From Sphingomonas paucimobilis (GTDB lineage Bacteria; Pseudomonadota; Alphaproteobacteria; Sphingomonadales; Sphingomonadaceae): a stretch of 38,964 bases of DNA. This document shows, one piece after another, positions 8,321 through 17,119 of the stretch; the first letter of the stretch is position 1; each line of letters begins with the position of its first letter. A program made the translations under genes and the position numbers. Location: NCBI GenBank assembly GCA_945860425.1, contig CAMAQU010000002.1, positions 1 to 38,964 of the forward strand. The letters run 5' to 3'. Under the pieces are notes generated by a model. It saw only the letters and a program-made list of their open reading frames with translations. It made no database searches and was not told the origin of the DNA.

Positions 8321-9124
8321 ATGGGTGATTTCCTTCATGTTGAGCGCCGCGGCCGTGTTGCCATCTTGCGGATGAACAAGCCGGAGACGATGAACGCGAT
8401 CGGCACGCATGAAGATTGCGAGGATATCTGCTCCACCTTGCAGGCGCTCTCTGATGATCGTTCGGTCAGCTGCCTCATCCTAACGGGCACGGGCAAGGCG
8501 TTTAGCGCGGGTGGAAACCTGAAGTCGATGCAGCAGCGCCAGGGCATTGGCGTGCTTGACCAACCGGATTCCACACGCGCCAATTATCGTCGCGGCGTTC
8601 AGCGCGTGGCGCGCGCGCTGCTCGATGTTGAAATTCCAGCCATTGCCGCCGTCAACGGCCATGCCGTTGGGCTAGGGGCGGACCTCGCCTGCCTGTGCGA
8701 TATCAGGATTGCGGCCAAGAGCGCGCTGTTCGCGTGCAGCTTTATCAAGGTCGGCATTGTGCCGGGTGATGGCGGCGCATGGGCACTGCAGCAGGTATTG
8801 GGCTATGCCAAGGCGGCGGAGCTGTTCTTTACCGGCGACCGTTTTGACGCGCAGACGGCCAAGGACATGGGCCTTGTCAGCCAAGTGGTCGAAGATGATC
8901 AGCTGATGGAGGCGGCCATGGCCATGGCAGAGCGGATCGTTTGCAACCCGCCACGCGCCCTGCGCCTCACCAAGCGGCTGCTGCGCGAGGCGCAGCACAG
9001 CCGCATGTCCGACATATTGGAGTTATCTGCCGCTTATCAGGCGATTGTCCATGAAACGGCCGACAATCGCGAAGCGATCAACGCCTTTGTCGAAAAACGC
9101 CCGCCCGTCTTTACAGGCGACTAG
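8321..9124 (+). CDS. crotonase-superfamily protein (enoyl-CoA hydratase/isomerase-like)
   Basis: This is a 267-residue acyl-CoA-binding enzyme of the crotonase fold. The two oxyanion-hole segments are AFSAGGNLKSM (about 60-70) and NGHAVGLGADLA (about 112-123). Aligned by eye to classical enoyl-CoA hydratase, the two catalytic glutamates are not conserved: the positions hold Asp121 and Phe141, while PGDGG puts an Asp at 150. Simple hydratase activity is therefore uncertain; isomerase, hydrolase or another crotonase reaction is possible. GAGG lies upstream of the ATG. It ends convergently, three bases from the PAP2 gene on the other strand. Confidence 0.85.
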   Translation: MGDFLHVERRGRVAILRMNKPETMNAIGTHEDCEDICSTLQALSDDRSVSCLILTGTGKAFSAGGNLKSMQQRQGIGVLDQPDSTRANYRRGVQRVARALLDVEIPAIAAVNGHAVGLGADLACLCDIRIAAKSALFACSFIKVGIVPGDGGAWALQQVLGYAKAAELFFTGDRFDAQTAKDMGLVSQVVEDDQLMEAAMAMAERIVCNPPRALRLTKRLLREAQHSRMSDILELSAAYQAIVHETADNREAINAFVEKRPPVFTGD

Positions 9125-9127
9125 GCC

Positions 9128-10201
9128 TCAGGCCGAAGGGCGCGTTTTTGCAAGGCCTTTGGCACGCAGGCCAGAATAAATCAGCTGGGAGGCAGGGCCA
9201 GAAAGGACCCACAGCCCAGCCATCATGGCCGCGCCCAAAAGCCCGTCAGACGCATAATGCCAGCCGAGGTGAATGGAGGCGATCCAGATCAACATCGCAT
9301 AGCCAAAGAAGCACCAGCCGATTTTTCGGCTATGCTGAAAGGCCCCAATGACGAATAAAGTCGCCATGGCCACATGCATGGACGGCATGGCAGAAATGCC
9401 GCTGGCAAACGCCAATGGCCCGCCTTGTGACTGGCGCAGCATTTCTTGAAAATGGAGCGCCTGAACATTCAGGCCATAAACTGCTGCACGCTGATCAAGG
9501 ACCATCAACGCTTCATGCATCCGAACATAGCCAGCATGCGGCCCAATTAACTCGTTGAAATAACATGGGCCCGCCGATGCCAGCCCCCATGCCCCAAGGC
9601 TGCCAATGAGGATCCAAGACACGACCCATGTCCCAACAAGTCGACCGCGCACATTCTGATCCCGAATTGCGATGACAACAGCGGCTGGAAACAAAAACAT
9701 GATCGGCAACCAGACCGCATAGGCCGTATCAAGAATGAGTGTCGGCAAAAGCGCTCCGAACAACATATGGGTCACTTCCCATGCATCATGTCCGAACAGC
9801 AGGCGGTGCTCCAGATCAGCGATCAGGGCATCAAGCGGGAACCCCCGACCCGGCAAGACCAGTTGCTTGAAGACCTGAAAGTGAGAAAGGGTAACAGCCG
9901 TTGCGATAATCGCTCCGATCAACCAGCGCCGCTGCCCCTCATCCGGGCCATCCGTCCGCCCTGTGATGCAGGCAAGGCGCTGAGCGCCCAAAACAAGCGC
10001 TCCGGCGAATATGGCAAGCCCCAGATAGGCCAAATTCAGCAGCAGAAATGGCCCGGGCTGAAGCGACGGCAACACAAAAAGGGGCGCGCAGCCTGCAAGG
10101 AACAGCATCGCAATAACGGCGGCAGAGCGCACGGCCACGGGCCGCGCACCCTCAGTGTCTGCAATGTCCAAGGCTGCATCACGCCGTGATTTGCCCAACA
10201 A
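9128..10201 (-). CDS. PAP2-fold membrane protein, Aur1/Ipt1 (inositolphosphotransferase)-like
   Basis: This polytopic membrane protein contains GISAMPSMHVAMATL and SIHLGWHYASDGLLG. Together they carry the His and His/Asp residues typical of the PAP2_3 family that includes yeast inositolphosphorylceramide synthase Aur1. At least six hydrophobic segments are seen. The start is uncertain. The frame is open to a TTG at 10477, but the first 90 residues look non-coding. TTG 10201 (GGGGGA upstream) is chosen, and GTG 10138 is also possible. In a sphingolipid-containing bacterium a head-group transferase role is plausible, but substrate is inference. It is divergent from the DUF3422 gene. Confidence 0.75.
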   Translation of the reverse strand: MLGKSRRDAALDIADTEGARPVAVRSAAVIAMLFLAGCAPLFVLPSLQPGPFLLLNLAYLGLAIFAGALVLGAQRLACITGRTDGPDEGQRRWLIGAIIATAVTLSHFQVFKQLVLPGRGFPLDALIADLEHRLLFGHDAWEVTHMLFGALLPTLILDTAYAVWLPIMFLFPAAVVIAIRDQNVRGRLVGTWVVSWILIGSLGAWGLASAGPCYFNELIGPHAGYVRMHEALMVLDQRAAVYGLNVQALHFQEMLRQSQGGPLAFASGISAMPSMHVAMATLFVIGAFQHSRKIGWCFFGYAMLIWIASIHLGWHYASDGLLGAAMMAGLWVLSGPASQLIYSGLRAKGLAKTRPSA

Positions 10202-10564
10202 ACCCGATCCCCCACATGGCGCGTTACGTTCTGCGAGCCTGTTTACCCCCGCAACGCGACCAACTGAAAACCGCCTCCAAATGGCGGAAGCGGTCCATCG
10301 CAGATGTCCCCCATCTAGTAAATGACAAAACGATGACACGATAGGCGCTGGCGATGACCGGAGGATAGTTGCCGCATCGTCGACATGGGGCGTCGCTGTT
10401 TTCAGCCTGATCTTTCTCCAACAAGCGATAAAATTGGCCAGGAATCTAGGTGAATCTATGCGGCCAAACAGAAACAACCAGAATAGTTGGGATTGCGCTT
10501 TTTCGATAGTAATCCTTTTATAACAGCGGCATCATTGTTTTTAACTTGCCCATGGGGACATCTG
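10202..10564. other. divergent intergenic region between the PAP2 and DUF3422 genes
   Basis: About 360 bases separate the chosen starts. Open frames cover parts of it on both strands only through upstream extensions from TTG codons at 10477 and 10487, which do not read as real protein. A short hairpin (CCGCC, seven-base loop, GGCGG) is visible near 10268-10284. The region should hold both promoters, but I could not pick convincing boxes. Confidence 0.4.
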
Positions 10565-11836
10565 ATGCGCGATCATGAACTTCGCCTCCGCGTGGTCGGA
10601 GAAATGCACCTGCGCAGGTGGCCACTTATCACCGCACCATGCCATGTTATTCAGTGGGTGTTGAATGTTGACGATGACGAACGGGCACAAGAGCTGATCG
10701 CAATCGAGGCGCAGTCGGGCAAAGACGGCCTCGTCGGCAATCCTTCCCATCGCGAAGGCCAAATCAATCCCGGGGTCTCTTTCACATGGGAACGCCAGAG
10801 TGAAGGGAGTAGCCTCACTCTATTTGCCCACGGCGGCACAGAGAGCGGATATCTTGACCCAACAACCGATCCCGAACTTTATGCGTCCATCATGTGGGCA
10901 CAAAGTCTTCCGGGCCGGATCGTCCGAAGTACGCGGGTTTGGATTGCTGCGACCGATGCAGACATCAAACAGTTGATGAAAGCAATTCCGTTCAGCCGGA
11001 GTGAGCTTGTGTCCAGTCAGATTGGGGAAGACATCCGCATGTGGTCTGATTTTAGGATCATGGATGATGGCTTTGGCCGCTTATTGGTCGCAGCGAACGG
11101 CGCAGACCCTTATGATCTTACCCGCCAGCTTCAACGATTACAGGAGTTGGGCAACTATCGTAACAAGGCACTGCTTGGCTTGCCGGTCGCCCGCGAATGC
11201 TGGCCTCAACTTGATATGACAGAGGCAAGGCTGCGCAACCTCTTCAATCGCCTTGCCAGTAATGAGGACCGGGACGATACGCTACTTGAGGACCTTTCGG
11301 TCCTTGCCCTAGACCTTGCCTCGGTTTCCACTTCGATATCCTTCCGAATGGATGCCACCCGCGCCTATGGGAAGATTGTAGAAGAACGGCTCGAACAGGT
11401 CGATAGCCGTCCGATCGAAGGGTATGCCTCTCTCGCCGATTTTACGCAGCGGCGTTTTAGTCCCGCGATGAACACCTGTATCGCCACTACCGAGCGGATC
11501 GCGAGACTAGAAAAGGGCACAGAGCAACTGGGCTCATTGCTGCGTGCGCGTGTGGATACGCACATTGAAAACCAGAATGCCCAGCTTTTGGGGTCGATGG
11601 AGCGCAGCATTTCCAGCCAGGTTCGGTTACAGCGCATGGTCGAAGGCTTGTCTGTGATCGCACTGAGCTATTATCTTTTGAGCCTGATCAAATTTGCCCT
11701 CTACGCGGTGCCTGCCAGCGACACGCATGTTTCCCATGAGTTTATTGTCGGGGTGCTGGTCATACCGGTGTTGGCCGGCGTCTGGCTCTCTATGCGTCTG
11801 TTGAAAAAGCGATTGCTTGGACCTGACGGACGTTAG
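10565..11836 (+). CDS. DUF3422-family membrane-anchored protein
   Basis: This 423-residue protein resembles the DUF3422 family of proteobacteria. It has a long soluble N-terminal part, a helical region rich in Arg, Glu and Gln (about residues 225-370), and two C-terminal hydrophobic segments (VIALSYYLLSLIKFALYAV and FIVGVLVIPVLAGVWLSM). It ends in a basic tail, RLLKKRLLGPDGR. The ATG at 10565 follows GGGGA by six bases and is chosen over the upstream TTG at 10487. Family function is unknown. The topology suggests a large cytoplasmic coiled domain held at the inner membrane. Confidence 0.75.
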   Translation: MRDHELRLRVVGEMHLRRWPLITAPCHVIQWVLNVDDDERAQELIAIEAQSGKDGLVGNPSHREGQINPGVSFTWERQSEGSSLTLFAHGGTESGYLDPTTDPELYASIMWAQSLPGRIVRSTRVWIAATDADIKQLMKAIPFSRSELVSSQIGEDIRMWSDFRIMDDGFGRLLVAANGADPYDLTRQLQRLQELGNYRNKALLGLPVARECWPQLDMTEARLRNLFNRLASNEDRDDTLLEDLSVLALDLASVSTSISFRMDATRAYGKIVEERLEQVDSRPIEGYASLADFTQRRFSPAMNTCIATTERIARLEKGTEQLGSLLRARVDTHIENQNAQLLGSMERSISSQVRLQRMVEGLSVIALSYYLLSLIKFALYAVPASDTHVSHEFIVGVLVIPVLAGVWLSMRLLKKRLLGPDGR

Positions 11837-12135
11837 AAGAAACCCAGTCGCATATGTCCCACAAATGTGACGGGCCGGGGGTAGTTTTGGTGCTTTAGAT
11901 CATACCATAAGCCCGCGCTCAAAGATGGCAAATACTACTCAACTTTCTGCTGCGTCTTCATGCGGCGTACTGCAAAAAACGCTGTTTGGCGGCAATGGCG
12001 CTCCCCAACGGACTGCCGGTGCAAACGCTCGACCACGCCGCCATCATGGCCTCGCCTGCAGCACAAGGAATGAGAGGCATTAGTGGGCGGCCGCTATAGA
12101 TCGATACGCGCCGGTATCTCGGCCCGCGATAGTCA
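11837..12135. other. intergenic region without a convincing gene
   Basis: This 299-base gap lies between the convergent DUF3422 and POT transporter genes. A minus-strand frame runs from inside the transporter gene to a stop at 11958 and would encode about 45 residues here (including PLMPLIPCAAGEAMMAAWS). It has no start of its own. It may be a decayed 3' fragment, but I recognise nothing in it. No clear terminator hairpin was found. Confidence 0.4.
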
Positions 12136-13497
12136 TCAAGGGGTCGGGTCCGCTTCCAGGCCCCGTTGCAAGGGCTTGCGCAGCACGAGAATGAGCGTGG
12201 CGCCCACGGCAGCAATGGCCGCATCCAGCATCCAGAAGGTGGAAGGTGCCATCTTATCAAAGTAGCTGCCAACCCATCCCGCCAGCACATGGCCAATAAA
12301 TGGGGAGAGGAAAGCGACGCCCATCAATGTCGATGCAAGGCGCGGCGGCGCGGCCTTGCTGACAATAGCGAGCGTCGTCGGCCAATAATACATCCAGCCC
12401 AGCCCCATGGTCAGCCAGCCAGCAACCGCCCAGCCCAAGGCAACACTATTCTCTTCGGTTTGGCCCCAATTGCCATAGGCTAGGAGCAAAGCAGCAAAGG
12501 CAACAATTGCCGTGCCGATTCCCTGCTTGGTCACGCTGGCTGGCTCACGGCCCCGTTTGGCTTGCCAGCCCCATAAAACCACCAGCGCAGGTGCAACGAG
12601 TATGGCCCCAATCGAGTCCATCGACGCAAACCAGCTCGATGGAATGACACCCAGCGGCGTGGCAAGGTTCACATATTGGTCAACCCACAGAATGCCAATG
12701 CTCCACACCATGGGATAGGCGATTTCAGCCGGCATGGTCAGCGCAATCACGCAGAGGAGAACAATCACACGCTTGCGCTCGCTTGGAGTCAAAGGCGGAG
12801 CCTTTACGTGTTCGCGCCGCGCTGGTCGGTCGTCAGGCAAGTATTTCTGGCCAAGAACATAGCTGACCAGTGCAAGCAGCATCAAAACAGCAGCCACAGC
12901 AAAGCCCGCGTGCCAGCCATAAATGGCCGCCACCAGCCCAGTCACCAGGGGGCCACTGGCGGCACCGATGTTAATGCCGGTCGAAAAAATCGTGTACCCA
13001 CGCGACCGCATCGATTCATCTTCGCGCGGATAAAGTGCGCCAACTTGGGCCGAAATATTGCCCTTGAGAAATCCGGAACCCAGGATCAGCAGCAAGAGCG
13101 CGAGCAGGAACGTCGAATAAAAGGACATGGCCAAATGGCCCGCGCTCATCAGCAGCACACCGATCAGGACCGTGCGCTTTGCCCCGAGAAACCGGTCGGC
13201 CACCCATCCCCCGATAAGGGGGGTGAAATAGACCAGCCCTGCATACCAGCCATAGACAATGGCGGCAAAGGCGATGTCGGTCATCTGCCCGTTAAATCCG
13301 ATCAGGCTCCTGAGCGTCGAAAGCCCAACGACCTTCGCCGCGTTTTCCGGCAGCAGCAGATCCTTAACCATGTAAAGAGTCAGAAGCGCCGACATCCCGT
13401 AAAAGGAAAATCGTTCCCAGGTTTCGGTGAAAGCCAGGTAATAAACACCCTTGGGATGGCCCCCAAATTGCTCAGAATGCTGCGCTGCGCTGTCCAC
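12136..13497 (-). CDS. POT-family proton-dependent oligopeptide transporter
   Basis: This proton-coupled di/tripeptide symporter of the inner membrane has 453 residues and about 12-14 hydrophobic segments. The proton-coupling ExxER motif is present near the N-terminus as FTETWERFSFYGM (about residues 23-35). GGWVADRFLGAKRT is the typical loop after the second or third helix, and GLVAAIYGWHAGFAVA matches family spacing. The gene stands alone on the minus strand. A long plus-strand frame across it (12676-13614) is an antisense shadow. Confidence 0.92.
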   Translation of the reverse strand: MDSAAQHSEQFGGHPKGVYYLAFTETWERFSFYGMSALLTLYMVKDLLLPENAAKVVGLSTLRSLIGFNGQMTDIAFAAIVYGWYAGLVYFTPLIGGWVADRFLGAKRTVLIGVLLMSAGHLAMSFYSTFLLALLLLILGSGFLKGNISAQVGALYPREDESMRSRGYTIFSTGINIGAASGPLVTGLVAAIYGWHAGFAVAAVLMLLALVSYVLGQKYLPDDRPARREHVKAPPLTPSERKRVIVLLCVIALTMPAEIAYPMVWSIGILWVDQYVNLATPLGVIPSSWFASMDSIGAILVAPALVVLWGWQAKRGREPASVTKQGIGTAIVAFAALLLAYGNWGQTEENSVALGWAVAGWLTMGLGWMYYWPTTLAIVSKAAPPRLASTLMGVAFLSPFIGHVLAGWVGSYFDKMAPSTFWMLDAAIAAVGATLILVLRKPLQRGLEADPTP

Positions 13498-13959
13498 CCC
13501 AATCCCCTCACCTTGTCCCGTATTTTGGACCCGCGCGTTTCTACAAGACGTTCAGACTGGCTGTCGCGCGTCAGGATATCAGGCACCCGGGCATTCTCCC
13601 ACCGCACGCGATGAGATACTGACATGGTCTTAGCGTTGGGGTGGACTTGCGCAAGAGGACAGGCACATCTGATTTACTGTTGCGGGTCCTAGCCCAGTTA
13701 ACGTGACGGTGTCGGCACGGCGCCTGCCCAACATGGTTCGTCGATACACCTCTAAAGCCGCCCCGAACAATGACCCTCCCCAGAGTTATTTCTGACAGCA
13801 TTTTAACATTCGACGAACTCGGCGCGGCCTTAGAAGCCGGTGCAACCCCAGAGGTGTATGCACACTTCAGCGAACAGACAGCCGGACGAGCGGGCAACTT
13901 CATCATTGACTGGTTGTAGGCGAGCGAGCATTCTCAACCTATATACCTAGGAGAGTTTC
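13498..13959. other. intergenic region upstream of the quinoprotein gene, with one small frame
   Basis: This 462-base gap lies between the divergent transporter and quinoprotein genes. It contains the upstream region of both, a 49-codon plus-strand frame (listed separately) and an AGGAGA ribosome site just before 13960. No hairpin or repeat of note was seen. Confidence 0.45.
13770..13919 (+). CDS. possible small protein of 49 residues, unrecognised
   Basis: The frame begins MTLPRVISDSILTFDELGAA and ends AGNFIIDWL before TAG at 13917-13919. Its amino acid make-up (acidic, with regular hydrophobic positions) looks more protein-like than chance frames nearby. There is no clear ribosome binding site, and an in-frame TGA about 25 codons upstream limits any extension. 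It could be a genuine small gene, a leader for the quinoprotein gene 40 bases downstream, or a remnant of a larger gene. No family is recognised. Confidence 0.25.
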   Translation: MTLPRVISDSILTFDELGAALEAGATPEVYAHFSEQTAGRAGNFIIDWL

Positions 13960-16002
13960 ATGCGGTTTGTTCGTTGGCCTTTTATCAGCCTAATGTTGTT
14001 GGCCGTAAGCACGCTTCTAGCACCCGGGGCCAAAGCCGAAGCCACCTCTGCTGGCAGTGCGGCCTACCAAAAATACTGCGCAGAATGCCACAATGCCAAC
14101 CTAGCGGGCGGTGCTCATGGCGCCGCTTTAGTCGGTGAGACGTTCCGCACCCGGTGGGGCAAAGGCGGCGTCCCACCCTTGGCCACCTTCATCCGAAGCA
14201 TGATGTCGATGAACCTGCCGGCTGGCGCGCCGCCCTCCATGACCAACAGCATCGCGGCGTTCCTGCTGCGCAGCAATGGCATTGCGGTGAGCGACCAAAA
14301 ACCAGAGGAAACCACGTGGCAAGGTGCTGCCGGCATCATGGAGGCAGCCCAAAGCGCCGGAGGCTGGGTGAATCGCGAAGCACCATTTACGTCACCGGTC
14401 ACCGATGCACTGCTGCAAAATCCACCCGCCGCGGATTGGCTGCATTGGCGCCGCACCGAAAATGGGCAGGGTTTTAGCCCGCTTTCAAGCATCAACACCC
14501 AATCAGTGGGTCGACTGCGGCTTGCCTGGGCGATGACGATGAAAGACGGCAGCAATCAGCCCACACCGCTCATTCATGACGGCGTGATGTACCTGACCCA
14601 TCCGGGCAATGTGGTGCAGGCAATCGACGCCGCCAGCGGCAGTCTGCTGTGGGAATATGCCTACCCGTACCCGGCTGATTCACGCACGCTCGGTGGCCCG
14701 ACACGCAATATCGCGCTGTATCAGGACAAGGTGTTTCTGGCCACGTACGACGCCGCCGTCGTGGCGCTGGAAGCGCGCACCGGCAAACAACTGTGGCGAA
14801 CAGTAAAGGCAGACTATCGTCAAGGCTACACGCACACGGCAGGGCCAATCATCGCCGGCGGCGTCGTGGTCAGCGGCATCAACGGCTGCGAACGCTACAA
14901 AAAGTCCGGTTGTTTTATCACCGGACACGATCCAAGCACAGGCAAAGAGCTGTGGCGCACCTCCACCATCGCACTGCCGGGCGACCCCAATGATGCCAGC
15001 TGGTCGGGCCAGCCCGTTGAACTGCGCGGCGGCGGCGACAGCTGGATTGCCGGAAGCTATGACCCGAAGTTGAACCTATATTACTTCGGCACCGCCCAGG
15101 CGAAGCCTTGGGTAGCAGCCAGCCGCGGTATGACTGCAGCGGACGCCGCTCTCTACACCAACTCGACACTGGCACTCGATCCGCGCACGGGCAAATTGCA
15201 ATGGCACTTTCAGCACGTACCCGGTGAAACATTGGACATGGAAACCGGCTTTGAGCGTGTGCTGGTGGATATCGGATCTGACAAATTCGTGCTCACTGCC
15301 GGCAAGGATGGTCTGCTCTGGAAACTCGACCGTCGCAATGGCAAGTTTGTCGCCGTCGCCGAAACGCTGTATCAAAACATCTTCAAGTCGATCGACCATG
15401 CCACTGGTCGCGTGGAATACCGCGATGACATCATGAAGGCAGGGCTAAATGACCGGGTGTCGGTCTGTCCGAGCATCTATGGCGGCCACAACTGGCAGGC
15501 CAGTGCCTATGACCCAGCCAGCACCTTGCTGGTGTTGCCGCTGCACCAATTATGTGTCGACATGACTGGCCGTGCCGTGGAGCGCAAAGAAGGCGGCGGC
15601 GGTTATGGCGGCGAATCCACCGTCTACCCCATGCCCGGAACCGACGGCATGCTCGGTCGCCTGAGTGCCATCGATGTCAGCACTTTAAAGCCGCGTTGGT
15701 CACACACGCAGCGCGCCATGTTCATGACCTCCGCACTTACCACAGGCGGCGGCCTGGCCTTCATTGGCGACCTGGATCGTTACTTCAAGGCCTTTGACGT
15801 GAAGACCGGCAAGGTGGTCTGGCAAACGCGCCTTGGTTCAGCGCCGCACGGCTACCCGGTCACCTACGCAGCAGGTGGCAAGCAGTATATCGCTGTGACC
15901 ACGGGCATGGGCGTGTTCAAGCTGGTGACTGCGCAACAAAGCCCGGACATCTACCAGCCAAGCGGGGGCAACATGCTGTACGTGTTTGAGCTGGCCGACT
16001 AA
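13960..16002 (+). CDS. periplasmic quinoprotein dehydrogenase, cytochrome c-PQQ beta-propeller fusion
   Basis: This 680-residue exported protein starts with a signal peptide ending near GAKA-EA. A cytochrome c domain follows with the heme-binding CAECH (Cys40, Cys43, His44), then a beta-propeller of tryptophan-docking repeats. Examples are IDAASGSLLWEY, LEARTGKQLWRT, HDPSTGKELWRT, LDPRTGKLQWHF and FDVKTGKVVWQT. This is the layout of PQQ-dependent alcohol dehydrogenases that pass electrons to a fused heme. The substrate is unknown. It is a single gene with no neighbour in a clear operon and no PQQ biosynthesis genes nearby. Tyrosine codons are mostly TAC (17 of 27 by hand), unlike its neighbours, which suggests transfer. 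Confidence 0.88.
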   Translation: MRFVRWPFISLMLLAVSTLLAPGAKAEATSAGSAAYQKYCAECHNANLAGGAHGAALVGETFRTRWGKGGVPPLATFIRSMMSMNLPAGAPPSMTNSIAAFLLRSNGIAVSDQKPEETTWQGAAGIMEAAQSAGGWVNREAPFTSPVTDALLQNPPAADWLHWRRTENGQGFSPLSSINTQSVGRLRLAWAMTMKDGSNQPTPLIHDGVMYLTHPGNVVQAIDAASGSLLWEYAYPYPADSRTLGGPTRNIALYQDKVFLATYDAAVVALEARTGKQLWRTVKADYRQGYTHTAGPIIAGGVVVSGINGCERYKKSGCFITGHDPSTGKELWRTSTIALPGDPNDASWSGQPVELRGGGDSWIAGSYDPKLNLYYFGTAQAKPWVAASRGMTAADAALYTNSTLALDPRTGKLQWHFQHVPGETLDMETGFERVLVDIGSDKFVLTAGKDGLLWKLDRRNGKFVAVAETLYQNIFKSIDHATGRVEYRDDIMKAGLNDRVSVCPSIYGGHNWQASAYDPASTLLVLPLHQLCVDMTGRAVERKEGGGGYGGESTVYPMPGTDGMLGRLSAIDVSTLKPRWSHTQRAMFMTSALTTGGGLAFIGDLDRYFKAFDVKTGKVVWQTRLGSAPHGYPVTYAAGGKQYIAVTTGMGVFKLVTAQQSPDIYQPSGGNMLYVFELAD

Positions 16003-16051
16003 CGAGCGGGCAAGACCTTCATACTGTCAGTCTATCGACTAGCTGACGAAA

Positions 16052-17119
16052 CTAGCGGCATCGCTCCATCGCTTCGCGAGCAAGACGGGTCAGGCGCGGG
16101 AAGCTCGCCGCACGATCTTTTGCGTGTGCCGAGGCTGCGGTCCCCCGGATAACGCGGCCCTTAATGCCATGAAAAATGGCCGCCAGTCGGAAAAAGTTAA
16201 AGGCGATATAAAAGTCCCAATTTGGTATCTCCGATCGCCCGGTTCGAGCGCAATAGGCGGCAACATAATCAGCTTGTGTGGGAATATTGAGGGACGCGAC
16301 ATCTGCGTCCCCCAGCCCCGCCACGATATCGGGTGGCATCTGATACATCATCGCATGATAGGCAAAATCGGCCAGAGGGTGGCCCAGCGTCGAGAGCTCC
16401 CAATCCAGAACCGCCAGAATGCGAGGCTCCGATGGATGGAAGATCATGTTGTCGCAGCGAAAATCCCCATGGACGATACTGCTGTCATCGCCATCCGGGA
16501 TGTTATTAGGCAGCCATTCGAGAAGGGCGTCCATATCTCCGTCGCGGCCAGCCTCTTCGTCTTCCATATACTGCCGCGACCAGCGGCTGATCTGGCGCTC
16601 GAAATAATTCCCTGGCTTCCCAAAACCTTCCAATCCAAGTGCTGCGTAATCGAGACTGTGGAGCTGCGCGATCGTCGCATTCATCGCATCAAAATAGGCG
16701 GGGCGCTGATCATGGGGGACCTCCGAAAAGCTCGCGTCCCAAAAAATCCGCCCCTCAACCAATTCCATAATGTAGAACCAGCTGCCGATGACACTGTCAT
16801 CCGTGCAAAGCCCGTAGACTTTGGCAACCGGAAAGCCCGCGGGCGCGAGCGCTTGCAAGATCCGTGCTTCCCGGTCAACTGCGTGGGCTCCTTGCACTGT
16901 CTGCCCAGGGGGCTTGCGCCGCAGAACATAGTTGCGCGTTGGAGTCGATAAGCGATAGGTTGGATTAGACTGACCACCCTTGAACTGGGCAACCTCCAAC
17001 GGTCCAGCATAGCCGTCGATATAGACTGCCATCCAACTCGCCAGAGCGGCCTCGTCAAATCGATGCTGTTCCCGAACAGTTGATGTTCCGCTATTGGCGG
17101 ACGCTCCAGAGGCAGTCAT
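16052..17119 (-). CDS. APH-type phosphotransferase (acyl-CoA dehydrogenase-associated kinase), copy 1
   Basis: This 355-residue kinase has the aminoglycoside phosphotransferase fold. The catalytic loop IVHGDFRCDNMIF gives Asp219 and Asn224, and the metal-binding LDWELSTLG gives Asp239. This subgroup is linked to acyl-CoA dehydrogenases, as in mammalian ACAD10/11 and LvaA of the Pseudomonas levulinate pathway. There the kinase phosphorylates a 4-hydroxyacyl-CoA. Its ATG overlaps the stop of an acyl-CoA dehydrogenase remnant (ATGA), so the two were once a translationally coupled pair. It is the last gene of the minus-strand catabolic operon. An antibiotic-resistance role is unlikely. Confidence 0.85.
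   Translation of the reverse strand: MTASGASANSGTSTVREQHRFDEAALASWMAVYIDGYAGPLEVAQFKGGQSNPTYRLSTPTRNYVLRRKPPGQTVQGAHAVDREARILQALAPAGFPVAKVYGLCTDDSVIGSWFYIMELVEGRIFWDASFSEVPHDQRPAYFDAMNATIAQLHSLDYAALGLEGFGKPGNYFERQISRWSRQYMEDEEAGRDGDMDALLEWLPNNIPDGDDSSIVHGDFRCDNMIFHPSEPRILAVLDWELSTLGHPLADFAYHAMMYQMPPDIVAGLGDADVASLNIPTQADYVAAYCARTGRSEIPNWDFYIAFNFFRLAAIFHGIKGRVIRGTAASAHAKDRAASFPRLTRLAREAMERCR

Noticed and set aside
10202..10477. N-terminal 92 codons of the longest PAP2_3 frame
   Set aside because: The translation has no membrane or signal features, starts at a TTG with no ribosome site, and covers what should be promoter DNA.
11958..12135. Minus-strand frame with a protein-like tail (PLMPLIPCAAGEAMMAAWS)
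   Set aside because: It has no start of its own, begins as an out-of-frame reading of the transporter gene and matches no family I know. A 45-codon frame without stops is expected by chance at this GC content.
12676..13614. Long plus-strand open frame of 312 codons
   Set aside because: It lies antisense to the POT transporter gene, which has clear membrane segments and the ExxER motif. The translation is rich in His, Gln and Arg and has no recognisable domain.
16003..16051. Possible terminator (GTCAG ... CTGAC) between convergent genes
   Set aside because: The stem is only five or six base pairs with a long loop and no T-run.
16124..16951. Plus-strand open frame of 275 codons
   Set aside because: It is antisense to the APH-type kinase gene, whose catalytic motifs are clear; the translation shows no family features.
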